Below, in pieces: positions 45,523-53,771 of a stretch of 64,000 nt of DNA (its first letter is position 1; each line of letters starts with the position of its first letter). The notes beneath the pieces are model-generated. The model ran no database searches and was not told the DNA's origin. It saw nothing but the letters and a program-made list of their open reading frames with translations. Source of the stretch: Mesorhizobium sangaii (lineage in GTDB: Bacteria > Pseudomonadota > Alphaproteobacteria > Rhizobiales > Rhizobiaceae). The position numbers and the translations under genes are program-made. The DNA is taken from contig NZ_JACHEF010000004.1 of assembly GCF_014207355.1 (NCBI RefSeq), positions 372,001 to 436,000 of the forward strand. Reading direction: 5' to 3'.

Positions 45523-46047
45523 TCATTCAAAGCCTCCAACTTCGAGGAGGCTCGCAGGCGAGCAATCTTTGCGGACTGTCGTCGCCAATTCGAAATTGGC
45601 CTTCCATTCTGAAAACAGTTCAGGGACTTGATCGACACGAAAATAGCGTTCCGCAGCCGTCTTACTGGTGGCCTTGTCACGTCTCGCCAACCCCTCGGCT
45701 ATGGGTCGGGGAATGAGATAGATTGCGCGTGTTGTGACTTGCTCGGCGGGCAGCAGAACAATCGCGAGCCAGTCGAACTGGTCATAGTCGTTGTAGCCGA
45801 CATACGCGCCAGCACCGCGCTTAAATGTCCGCGACTTCACCGAGACACGTTGCGCTGGCCGATCAAAGGGTTGCGCGATCACATCGTAGCCGGGCCAATT
45901 GTCGGGAACTTTTAAGGCGGGGATGCCAGCTAAGGTGAGTTCTGCGGCAACAATCATTTCACAAGCGTCCCCCATTTGCTTGGTCGTATATCGTCTCGGC
46001 GCAGCCGTTCCGATGCTGGTTGAAGCGCCATCCAGAGGGTTTAGCAT
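45523..46047 (-). CDS. PD-(D/E)XK endonuclease-like protein
   Basis: 174 residues from ATG 46047 (GGAG nine bases upstream); the open frame runs to 46347 but the upstream part is unlikely protein. Core: MGDACEMIVAAELTLAGIPA, GYDVIAQPFD, RVSVKSRTFKRG, that is E, D, then (V)K pattern of the PD-(D/E)XK fold, similar to Holliday-junction-resolvase-like nucleases. C-terminal part YFRVDQVPELFSEWK. Convergent with the GIY-YIG gene. Confidence 0.65.
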   Translation of the reverse strand: MLNPLDGASTSIGTAAPRRYTTKQMGDACEMIVAAELTLAGIPALKVPDNWPGYDVIAQPFDRPAQRVSVKSRTFKRGAGAYVGYNDYDQFDWLAIVLLPAEQVTTRAIYLIPRPIAEGLARRDKATSKTAAERYFRVDQVPELFSEWKANFELATTVRKDCSPASLLEVGGFE

Positions 46048-46165
46048 TTCAAGAAACTCCTGTTTGCCTGTGGCCCAGCGCAAGCGGAGCCGCGCGGGCC
46101 ATCGCCTATCGCTCACCTCATTACTGCTATAGTCTCGATCTGGCGCCAATGGGGTTCTTACTTGC

Positions 46166-46849
46166 ATGTCTCCCGAAGTTAGTGAGCAACTGCAGCAAAT
46201 CTCTCCACTTTTTGGCATTCTGTTGGCAGGTGTTTTCTTGGGCATGGCCTTCGAGCGTTTTTTATCAATGAAGCGAAGGCAGGCATGGAAGGCCAAAAAC
46301 CGTTGGCGGTGGGCGATAGATAACCGTCGAGGTGGGAGCGACGACATCCTTGGCGGCCTGTGGTCCGTCCCTAAGCCTGTTCCAGCGCCGCCGAAAATAA
46401 CTGATCCCGCAGATCAGCTGCGGATTGTGATGGCAGCACAATTCACCATTCAGCCGCTCCTCAACAAGAGCGAGGTCCGTGTCTTCAAGGAGCTTGATCG
46501 TATGGTGATCAACTGCAATCCGGGATGGCAGGTGATGGCCCAAGTGTCGCTGGGCGAAATTCTCCGCAGTCCGGACGCGGATGCCTACAGCTGCATCAAC
46601 TCGAAGCGAGTGGACTTGCTGCTGGTCGATGAAAACTGTCGGCCGCGCCATGTGCTCGAATACCAAGGCTATGCGCATCACCAAGGAACGGCTGCGGCAC
46701 GTGATGCCGTCAAAAAGGAAGCCCTTCGACGGGCTGGGATCAGTTATCATGAGATCGTCGGCGGTCACACGACACCTTCCGAACTCAAGCGCCTAGTCGA
46801 AAGACTTGTGCGTGGCCCGTTGCCGCCTGCAAGCGAACCAACCGCCTAA
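46166..46849 (+). CDS. Membrane-anchored DUF2726 protein
   Basis: 227 residues. An N-terminal membrane helix (FGILLAGVFLGMAFERFLSM) is followed by the DUF2726 fold, a PD-(D/E)XK relative: PLLNKSEVRVFKELDRMVIN, VMAQVSLGEIL, SKRVDLLLVDENCRPRHVLE, YQGYAHH, then RRAGISYHEIVGG. The D...E.QG arrangement keeps likely metal ligands. DUF2726 is common in defence islands and plasmids. It ends nine bases before a palindrome. Confidence 0.72.
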   Translation: MSPEVSEQLQQISPLFGILLAGVFLGMAFERFLSMKRRQAWKAKNRWRWAIDNRRGGSDDILGGLWSVPKPVPAPPKITDPADQLRIVMAAQFTIQPLLNKSEVRVFKELDRMVINCNPGWQVMAQVSLGEILRSPDADAYSCINSKRVDLLLVDENCRPRHVLEYQGYAHHQGTAAARDAVKKEALRRAGISYHEIVGGHTTPSELKRLVERLVRGPLPPASEPTA

Positions 46850-46857
46850 GGCGATCT

Positions 46858-46873
46858 GTGAAATTGATTTCAC
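46858..46873. promoter_or_regulatory. Palindrome GTGAAAT-N2-ATTTCAC, copy 2
   Basis: Same as at 35995-36010, with 18 identical bases including the next two. Lies between the DUF2726 gene and the gene at 47171. Confidence 0.55.
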
Positions 46874-46916
46874 ACCAGAGCTGCCTTGGCGAGCAGACTG
46901 CCTAGGCTAGCATTTC

Positions 46917-47024
46917 GGGGGCTGTAGCTGCCCAACGTCGCGCGAAAGACAAATTCTGACCACTGGTTCCAGCTACTCACCACGGTGCCTATGAAAGCAT
47001 CGCGACACGCCTCAAAATCCGCCA
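46917..47024 (+). repeat. Diverged direct repeat of about 105 bases, copy A
   Basis: Shares identical blocks with 50665-50765: a 16-base GGGGGCTGTAGCTGCC, GACAAATTCTGACC, CCAGCTACTxACCAC and CAAAATCCGCCA in the same order and nearly the same spacing. GTAGCTG and CAGCTAC within each copy can pair, so an RNA hairpin is possible. Confidence 0.6.
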
Positions 47025-47170
47025 ATCACCGGACCGCCTGACCGCGCAGACGGTGAACGCCTGCACAAGAAGCCTATCGCAGTGAAGTGGACCTAAGCGT
47101 AGGGCACTAGATGTTACCTCAAGTTCCTTGGTAGAACTGCCCTTGCAGACGCCAAAGAGTTGGGGGGCAC

Positions 47171-48052
47171 ATGCTCAAATATGTCAAAGGTGAGAACATC
47201 TTGCTGAGAGCCCATCCAGATTTTGGGGAGAAATGGGTGCAGGCAAGGATTGCAGACGATCCATCTATTCTTGGTTTAGGGAACCTTGTCCTCCGAGACC
47301 AAGAACGCAGGCAACCGGGGGCGGGAAGGTTGGACTTGCTCCTGCAGGACCCTGATACCCTTAGGCGTTACGAGCTTGAGTTGCAGCTTGGCGCCACTGA
47401 CGAAACCCACATCATCCGCACCATTGAGTATTGGGATATCGAGAGGAGACGGTATCCACAATATGAGCATTGCGCCGTCATTGTTGCCGAAGACATAACG
47501 TCCCGATTTTTGAGCGTGCTTGCGCTCTTCAATGGCACAGTCCCCCTGATAGCGATCAAGATGCAGGCAGTCAGGATCGGGGACGACATCTTGCTGGTGT
47601 TCACCACAGTGCTCAACGAGCTGAAGCGCGGCTTGATAGACGAGGACGAAGACGCCGCAGCAGTTCCTGCCGACCGCGCTTATTGGGAGAACGAGCGCGG
47701 ATCGAAGGAGACCGTCGCCATGGCGGACGAAATTTTGAAGATCGTTCACGAGTTCCAGCCTGATTTGCAGCTGAAATACAACAAGTTCTACATTGGTCTT
47801 GCTGCGAACGACCGGGCCAACAACTTCATCTATATGAAGCCCAGGAAGAGAGGCAATCTCCAGCTCGGGATAAGACTTCCCCCGTCCAGCGAGGTCGAGA
47901 AGCAGATCGAGGAAACAGGTATCGACGCCATGGGATTTGATCCCGGCGACGCGGGTACTTTTCGGCTACGGCTGAACAAGGGCGATGTGAAGAAGCATCA
48001 CGATTTGCTGCGATCCCTGCTAGAACAGGCTCACGAATTTCGGAACGGATAG
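47171..48052 (+). CDS. Hypothetical protein with PD-(D/E)XK-like N terminus
   Basis: 293 residues from ATG 47171 (GGGGGG upstream). Residues 35-75 carry the pattern VLRDQERRQPGAGRLDLLLQ, DPDTLRRYELELQLG, that is an acidic D..E.E..LG core typical of NucS- or DUF-type PD-(D/E)XK proteins. The C-terminal region (NKFYIGLAANDRANNFIYMK, PRKRGNLQLGIRL) resembles a DUF5655-like domain. No name. First gene of a plus-strand group of three. Confidence 0.6.
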   Translation: MLKYVKGENILLRAHPDFGEKWVQARIADDPSILGLGNLVLRDQERRQPGAGRLDLLLQDPDTLRRYELELQLGATDETHIIRTIEYWDIERRRYPQYEHCAVIVAEDITSRFLSVLALFNGTVPLIAIKMQAVRIGDDILLVFTTVLNELKRGLIDEDEDAAAVPADRAYWENERGSKETVAMADEILKIVHEFQPDLQLKYNKFYIGLAANDRANNFIYMKPRKRGNLQLGIRLPPSSEVEKQIEETGIDAMGFDPGDAGTFRLRLNKGDVKKHHDLLRSLLEQAHEFRNG

Positions 48053-48104
48053 GATCGTAACAGGAATTGTTCCGAATTTGGTTGCAACTCGGGGGGACAA
48101 TCAA

Positions 48105-48416
48105 ATGAGGCTCTGGAATAGAGAGCGCCCTATCAAAGCTGCCGTAAGCTGGTGTGTCGCTCTATTTATAGGCTTTGAGCTATTCTTGGTATTGGGCGGC
48201 AGGTGGATACTGATCGGTCAGAACCGCTGGCAGGGCGGAAATGCTCAGTTCTTCACCAGCCCAACCGGCCAACCTACCCTTGAAATTCCGGCGACAGAAA
48301 ATTGGCCGGTGCTCTCGTGCAAATACTGGACGGGGCGAAGTGTCCAATATCTTGAATTTGAAGGCCGGTATCGGGCAATTCCCCACGAATGCCCAGTTAT
48401 CGCCACCGCCCAATGA
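48105..48416 (+). CDS. Small membrane protein, unknown
   Basis: 103 residues from ATG 48105, with GGGGGGA upstream. One membrane helix (SWCVALFIGFELFLVLGG) and a short soluble tail with Cys residues (VLSCKYWTGR, IPHECPV). No family recognised. Lies between two nuclease-like genes on the same strand. Confidence 0.5.
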   Translation: MRLWNRERPIKAAVSWCVALFIGFELFLVLGGRWILIGQNRWQGGNAQFFTSPTGQPTLEIPATENWPVLSCKYWTGRSVQYLEFEGRYRAIPHECPVIATAQ

Positions 48417-48599
48417 CTGTCAAAGGGAGCCCAGCTACCACATTGATGGAGGTGCGAGTTGGAGGCACTTAGATCGTACAAGTCCGTCACAGCGGAACGT
48501 TCGTAAGGTGTTTTCTAGGCTCCGATATGAAAGGTGTATCGGAGGTCAGCACCGGGATGTCATGTTATCGTCGCAGAAATTATCCACGGCGAACGCCCT

Positions 48600-49325
48600 A
48601 TGACCGATGCGGAAGAAATCCCTTCGACGTTGCTAGATTACCTTCGCCTGGCGCGTCTATCGAGTGACATGGCTGCAAGCCTGAGCGCGGCACAGCTCAA
48701 GAATGCCTACGATGTTCAACGCGGGCCTTTCCGCCAGCAGCCATATTTCGTTTCCCACGCCGGTAAGGGCCGAACTCAGGGTGCGTCCAACCGTGAGGAA
48801 GAGTGGCTGGCGAGACGGCTCTACAAGCAAGGGACCATGCGCCTTCCTGACGGGAAGCTGCTACAGCTCATTGACTATCAATTCCCCCTTAAGGCGGTAC
48901 GTTCCGATGCAGGAATTGGAAAGATCGATCTCGTCGGAATTTGCGACGGGGACTTCGGGCTGGTCGAGTTGAAGGTTGGGCGCAGCAATGAGAACCCGGT
49001 CATTGCACTTCTGGAATTGCTTGCCTACGCAGCTGTTGTTCGCGACAACCTTGAAACCATCAGCGCTGAGGCGATGGCGACCGGACGATGCACACACGCC
49101 CTTGCTACCACCCGCAATTTCATAGTCGCCCCACTGCAGTTTTGGGCTAAGTGGGCGGTCGGTCCCCGCGCTTCTAGGTGGGTCCAATTCTGCGATATTC
49201 AACGTGAACTGAGCCGACATCTCAGGATCGACTATCTTGTCTTGCACCCCGACCCTGCACAGGCAAATGATACAGAGCGGTTTGAATGCCACCGGCTCTC
49301 AGAAGCCCTCCCTTCGGCTGGCTAA
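48600..49325 (+). CDS. PD-(D/E)XK-like protein
   Basis: 241 residues from ATG 48600. Core: GIGKIDLVGICDGDFGLVEL followed by KVGRSNENPVIAL: D..(15)..ExK, the common nuclease core. Upstream EEEWLARRLYKQGTMRL may supply a first acid. Helical C terminus. No further domain recognised. The start has only a weak ribosome site. Confidence 0.62.
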   Translation: MTDAEEIPSTLLDYLRLARLSSDMAASLSAAQLKNAYDVQRGPFRQQPYFVSHAGKGRTQGASNREEEWLARRLYKQGTMRLPDGKLLQLIDYQFPLKAVRSDAGIGKIDLVGICDGDFGLVELKVGRSNENPVIALLELLAYAAVVRDNLETISAEAMATGRCTHALATTRNFIVAPLQFWAKWAVGPRASRWVQFCDIQRELSRHLRIDYLVLHPDPAQANDTERFECHRLSEALPSAG

Positions 49326-49362
49326 TAGGGGATGGCTCTTGCCGTTTTGCTGAATTGGACCA

Positions 49363-49704
49363 TCACGACCGGGCGGATCGCCAAGCAGCCGAGAACCCAC
49401 GATCCAATACGTACATATCCAAGTCGGCATCGTGAAAATACCATCCGCCTGGATCGGGCACTGCACCCTTGTGATGAATGGCCATGGTCACGTTAGCAAG
49501 AGTGGAGGCGAGAAAGTTCTCGGCGTCCGATCCATTGATTTGCATAGCTCGGTCGAGCAGTTCAGAACGTGGCACGACCATCCTCGACGCTAGGTAGTCA
49601 ACGAGTGGAGCTGCCTTCGAGAAGGGGAACACAAGGCCAGGTTTGCCGAGCCTTGCAATCGCATCTCTGACGTCCGTGCTCCAATCAAGCAGCTTTGCCG
49701 CCAT
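49363..49704 (-). CDS. Hypothetical protein
   Basis: 113 residues from ATG 49704, with GGAGAGGG before it. Segment FPFSKAAPLVDYLASRMVVP, then SELLDRAMQINGSDAENFLA: soluble, helical. No domain seen. Minus strand, convergent with the 48600 gene. Confidence 0.5.
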   Translation of the reverse strand: MAAKLLDWSTDVRDAIARLGKPGLVFPFSKAAPLVDYLASRMVVPRSELLDRAMQINGSDAENFLASTLANVTMAIHHKGAVPDPGGWYFHDADLDMYVLDRGFSAAWRSARS

Positions 49705-49851
49705 CGCCCTCTCCACCGGCTTACCGCCGCCCTTATTCCATCACTTCGGTCGAGCACGTGCGGACCGCGCTTCCAGCTTGGTGGTCAGCGCCTTGCAGCA
49801 TTCACGCTCGCCGACGCCATCCTGGCTCCAACATAGATGATTGTCGCTTGC

Positions 49852-50514
49852 TCATGATCGAAGCAGGAGTTTTCTTGCCAAATCGACTACGCGGTTTCGC
49901 TCGGACGTGGCCCAGCCCTGAGGATGGCGCGTCTCGATGGCGACCGCCCCTTCGGACGTGGCAGTTAGCCTAGTGTGGCCGTCGCGAAACCTAAGCGCCC
50001 GACCTTTGTAACCAAGGTCTTCCAGCAATGAAGCAATCGTTGCCCCGCAATACCCGGAAGTTGCGAAGAGGATGACGCGGGGGGCGAGTGATGAAATCTC
50101 CTCTTTCAACGCCTGCAAGTGAGGCTCTGCAATAGCGGGCCATCGATACGCTGGCGGCGGCCTTGAACCGCCTACCTCGTCCATCTTGCAAATGTTTGTC
50201 CAAGCGATGCGACGGCGAGACGGATCGATGAGATCGACCATTTGCCAGAAGGATGACTTATTTCTCTTTTCGACCATCCACTTCGTAGACGCGGCACCGC
50301 TCGTAGTCTGATTGGCGTTTGAACCTACGAGCGTGCCTAGCGGCCCCGCGCTCTTTCCGACGTACAGCAATGCCAAGTTGCTTGTGGGATCATATTCAGG
50401 GCCGACGCCGGTCGCAAACACTCCGGGCGATGCCCAGCCTTGCTTAACTGCCACGCGATTGCATTCCGTAAGCTGCTTCCAAGTTGCGTCGCTGATAGGC
50501 AACCTCCTTGACAT
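49852..50514 (-). CDS. Uracil-DNA-glycosylase-superfamily-like orphan
   Basis: 220 residues from ATG 50514 (GGGGG seven bases before it). Pattern of the UDG fold: LALLYVGKSAGPLGTLVGSN, SFWQMVDLIDPSRRRIAWTN, ICKMDEVGG, LAPRVILFATSGYCGATIAS. The LLYVGKSAG turn replaces the usual uracil-binding loop, so base excision is uncertain. A second gene with similar layout is at 56454. Function unknown. Confidence 0.5.
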   Translation of the reverse strand: MSRRLPISDATWKQLTECNRVAVKQGWASPGVFATGVGPEYDPTSNLALLYVGKSAGPLGTLVGSNANQTTSGAASTKWMVEKRNKSSFWQMVDLIDPSRRRIAWTNICKMDEVGGSRPPPAYRWPAIAEPHLQALKEEISSLAPRVILFATSGYCGATIASLLEDLGYKGRALRFRDGHTRLTATSEGAVAIETRHPQGWATSERNRVVDLARKLLLRS

Positions 50515-50664
50515 GACAATCCCCCGGCTTTCCGCTACGTCCACAAGCTTACCCTAATATGAGCGCTCCACGTGAGAGGCAGTCAAGTGGACTTGTCGCC
50601 CTCAAAGCAGGAAGGTCGTAGCATTGCGACTGACCATGTCGCCGTTTCAAACTATTGACAAATC

Positions 50665-50765
50665 GGGGGCTGTAGCTGCCGGGCCAAGGACAAATTCTGA
50701 CCCGCCGCCCAGCTACTGACCACGAGATCAATCACAGCTTCGCAAAAGGCTTCCAAAATCCGCCA
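50665..50765 (+). repeat. Diverged direct repeat of about 105 bases, copy B
   Basis: See copy A at 46917-47024: same four identical blocks in the same order. The two copies bracket the 47171-50514 genes. The following 140 bases up to the ThsB gene show no gene. Confidence 0.6.
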
Positions 50766-50907
50766 CTTAGGCGCTTTCCGACACCCGATTATGGCTCTCG
50801 ATAATTGAAGTTATCCCGGTTGAAAACCTTGGGGAAGACGAACCGGCAGGGTTGTACAAGACAATGATTGCAAGCAAAATTATACGTTCGCAAGACAGGG
50901 GTAGAAA

Positions 50908-51354
50908 ATGGCGAGACGGGTCTTTTTTAGTTTTCACTACCAACGCGACGTTTGGCGTGTAAATCAAATACGAAACATCGGCGAAGTAGTTGGCAGCGCC
51001 GCTGCTGGCTTCCACGACGCGTCGCTCTGGGAGGAAGCAAAAAAGAAGGGGGACGCCGTTATCCAGCGAATGATCGACAATGCACTGGAGAACACCAGCG
51101 TCACCGTCATCTGCATCGGCGGCGCAACCGCAGGCCGCAAGTTCATCAACTATGAAATCAGGCAGTCCCTTGCACGACGCAACGGCATACTAGGCGTTCA
51201 CATCCACGGCTTGAAGGACCGCCACGGACTGACCGATGTGCGCGGCACGGTACCGCCACTTCTGGCGAGTGCGGGGGCGCTTGTTTACGACTATCGAGAT
51301 CACGCAAGTCTTGGCGCTTGGATCGAGCAGGCAGCTCGCGCTGCTGGCCGATAG
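50908..51354 (+). CDS. thsB: Thoeris ThsB-type TIR protein
   Basis: 148 residues. ThsB family (TIR-like, DUF1863/MTH538 group): RRVFFSFHYQRDVWRVNQIR, FHDASLWEEAKKKGDAVIQR, VTVICIGGATAGRKFINYEI, LGVHIHGLKDRHG. In known Thoeris systems ThsB senses phage and makes a cyclic ADP-ribose isomer. Ribosome site AGGGG lies before the ATG. Its stop is three bases before thsA, so they are one operon. The pairing, not the TIR alone, makes the call firm. Confidence 0.9.
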   Translation: MARRVFFSFHYQRDVWRVNQIRNIGEVVGSAAAGFHDASLWEEAKKKGDAVIQRMIDNALENTSVTVICIGGATAGRKFINYEIRQSLARRNGILGVHIHGLKDRHGLTDVRGTVPPLLASAGALVYDYRDHASLGAWIEQAARAAGR

Positions 51355-51357
51355 AGG

Positions 51358-52797
51358 ATGGCCGCCAGCGCCAAGAGGAGGCTCCTAAGAGAGTTTCCCT
51401 CTGCACTCATCGACGATGCGGGCTGTGTCTTCATCGGCGCAGGCGTCTCTATGGGTGCAGGCTACCCCTCTTGGGCAACACTGTTGCGTGAAATTGGGGA
51501 TGAGCTGGGGGTGCGTTCTACAGACGTGCATGATCTTTCGGCGCTTGCTCAATGGAGTATCCAAGAGAGCGGCGGCGCAACACGGGTTCGTTCCGTGATT
51601 AAGGAGCAAATTGGCGTTGACCATCCGGTCCCATCAGTTTTGGAAACTATTGCGCGTCTACCCACGCGGCATATTTGGACAACAAATTACGATAGGCTTA
51701 TCGAGCGAGCATTCGCATCAATCCGGCGTCCCCTGGACGTCGTTTCTGCTGCCAGTGACTTAGCACTCAGGATTACGCCGGGCGCAACACGCCTCTACAA
51801 GATGCACGGCTCGATTGACCGTCTGGACGATGTAGTTATTTCGACAGACGACTACGAACTCTTCCGAAAGCGTCGTGGCGCGTTCCTGCCGCTTCTACAG
51901 GCTCACCTGACGAGCATGTCGATGCTTTTCGTTGGTTTGAGCCTAACAGACCCTAACATCCGTCACGTGCTGTCGTTAATGCGGGAGAGCTTCACAGAAG
52001 CCCCACCCGAGCATTTCGCGATTGTGAGGCCGCCACAAAGAGAAGACTTCGATACCGAGGCGGAACACGCCGCACGGCTCGCGCAACACAAGCTTTGGGC
52101 CAAGGACCTGAGGCGATACGGATTAGTGGCGGTCGAAATCGACAGCTATGACGAAGTGCCAGATTTGCTCCAAGAAATTGAACGTGAGGTGGCCGCCCAC
52201 CGAGTATGGGTCAGCGGAAGCTGGCCGCTAGATGACGCTGGCACAGAGGCAGCGCGCTCATACGAGACTGCGAGCAGGATCGGGCGTGAAATCGCGAAGC
52301 TAGGGCGGACGCTGGTCAGCGGGTCCGGTTTTCTTGTGGGACCGGCATCAATCGCAGGTTTTCTAGATCAGATGAGAGAAGCGGGAACTTGGGATGTTGA
52401 GAGACGGCTGATCGCGAGGCCGTTTCCTCAACCGTTCGGCAAGGGAAAGGCCGACAAGGACCAGTGGACCAGTTTGAGACAGGAACTTTCTCGCCTATCC
52501 GGTGTCGTGGTCTTTGTAGGAGGTCAAAAGCCGGGCGGCGTAGCAGATGGTGTTCTGGAAGAAGCTAAGCTTGCCGAAAACGCGGGATGCTTCTTGCTCC
52601 CCGTCGGAGCCACCGGAGGCGCGGCTGCTCAAATTTCAGCAGGGCTTCTTGGCTCAACACTTGTCGCAAAGGGTGCAAATGCTATTCGGCCCACTGATCA
52701 AGAGCTTGCCGCACTTTCGGAGCCGACAGCCAGCCCGAAAGAGCTGGCGCGCATCGTCAGTGAAATCCTTAAACGCGTCGGGCCAATTAAGGGGTAA
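51358..52797 (+). CDS. thsA: Thoeris ThsA-type SIR2-SLOG NADase
   Basis: 479 residues. Residues 15-280 are SIR2: VFIGAGVSMGAGYPSW, HIWTTNYDRLIERAF with the Asn, KMHGSIDRLDDV with the catalytic His, LFVGLSLTDPNI. Residues 285-475 are a SLOG nucleotide sensor: WVSGSWPLDDAGTEAARSYE, LVSGSGFLVGPASIAGF, VVFVGGQKPGGVADG. This two-domain order is that of Bacillus cereus ThsA, where the SLOG part binds the ThsB product and triggers NAD breakdown and cell death. Five bases after its stop lies the end of a tyrosine recombinase gene on the other strand. Confidence 0.92.
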   Translation: MAASAKRRLLREFPSALIDDAGCVFIGAGVSMGAGYPSWATLLREIGDELGVRSTDVHDLSALAQWSIQESGGATRVRSVIKEQIGVDHPVPSVLETIARLPTRHIWTTNYDRLIERAFASIRRPLDVVSAASDLALRITPGATRLYKMHGSIDRLDDVVISTDDYELFRKRRGAFLPLLQAHLTSMSMLFVGLSLTDPNIRHVLSLMRESFTEAPPEHFAIVRPPQREDFDTEAEHAARLAQHKLWAKDLRRYGLVAVEIDSYDEVPDLLQEIEREVAAHRVWVSGSWPLDDAGTEAARSYETASRIGREIAKLGRTLVSGSGFLVGPASIAGFLDQMREAGTWDVERRLIARPFPQPFGKGKADKDQWTSLRQELSRLSGVVVFVGGQKPGGVADGVLEEAKLAENAGCFLLPVGATGGAAAQISAGLLGSTLVAKGANAIRPTDQELAALSEPTASPKELARIVSEILKRVGPIKG

Positions 52798-52802
52798 TTC
52801 CT

Positions 52803-53771
52803 TTAAATCAGTCGAGCCGCTGCGCTGTCCTCGAACAAATCGACGGTACGCAGGTAGGGCGCAAGACCGGCCTCGCTGCGGTGCCCCGTCACCTGCCTGA
52901 TCTTATAGCTTGTCGCGCCTGCCATCGCTGCGGAGGTCGCAAAGCCGCTGCGTAGGGAGTGAGCGGAGAAGATGGCAGGATCGTAGCCGGCTGCACCGAC
53001 ACGAAGCTTAACCACATCGCTCACGGCCTCCCCGGATATGCGCTCGGGAAGAGTGTGGCCGTGCTTGTCCATGCCAAGGAAGATCGCGCCGGTCTCGATC
53101 CCCGCGACCTTCAGCCAGCGTTTCAGGGCGGCGATAGGACAATGGCGCGTACGTCCGTAGGGCATAGCAATTTCACGTCCTGCCCCCTCTTGATCGGTCT
53201 TGCTGCGCTTGATCGTGACCAGAGCGCCTTGGCCCGTGAACACGATGTCTTCCACATCCAACGCAACCAATTCGGAACGACGCAAAGCACAGGCCCAACC
53301 CAACAACAGCACGGCGCGGTCCCTAACATCCTTCTTACGGTCTCCGAGCCGGTCGAGGATGGCGAATAGATCATCGCGGAGAAGGGCTTGTGCCTGCCGT
53401 TGCTTGACCCCGAGGGTCCGGCGCACACCGCGCAATGTCGCGCGCACCAATTCGCTCTTGGTCGGGTCGTCCGCACTGATCGCACGATGGGCTTTGCTGA
53501 TCGAAGCCAGCCGCCGCTGAAGCGTCGCCACAACATACGTCTGTGCGCCCTCGGCCAGATACGCCGCGACCGTTTCCGGGGTCGCGGGGAGCTGCCTGCC
53601 GGTAGCCTCGAAATGCGCAACGTCCAGCCGGTAGGCCCTCTTGCTCGCATCGGCCAGCGAGGCGGTGACGAGGCGCTGCACATCGTCAGGCAGCGCCGCT
53701 GGCAACATGTCGTGGCTCGCCGGGACGCACGGGAGGTTTTCGGTGTCGGTGTGGCGCTCAGCGAACATCAT
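52803..53771 (-). CDS. Tyrosine recombinase
   Basis: 322 residues. Catalytic set: Arg in ALRRSELVALD, Lys in IKRSKTDQEG, HSLRSGFATS, GHRSEAGLAP, Tyr in YLRTVDLF. N-terminal core-binding domain with SLADASKRAYRLDVAHFEAT. Such recombinases move phage, ICEs or cassettes. It overlaps the following upstream gene (53758-54834) by 14 bases. Lies tail to tail with Thoeris. Not the element's main integrase, so perhaps part of a nested unit. Confidence 0.9.
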   Translation of the reverse strand: MMFAERHTDTENLPCVPASHDMLPAALPDDVQRLVTASLADASKRAYRLDVAHFEATGRQLPATPETVAAYLAEGAQTYVVATLQRRLASISKAHRAISADDPTKSELVRATLRGVRRTLGVKQRQAQALLRDDLFAILDRLGDRKKDVRDRAVLLLGWACALRRSELVALDVEDIVFTGQGALVTIKRSKTDQEGAGREIAMPYGRTRHCPIAALKRWLKVAGIETGAIFLGMDKHGHTLPERISGEAVSDVVKLRVGAAGYDPAIFSAHSLRSGFATSAAMAGATSYKIRQVTGHRSEAGLAPYLRTVDLFEDSAAARLI

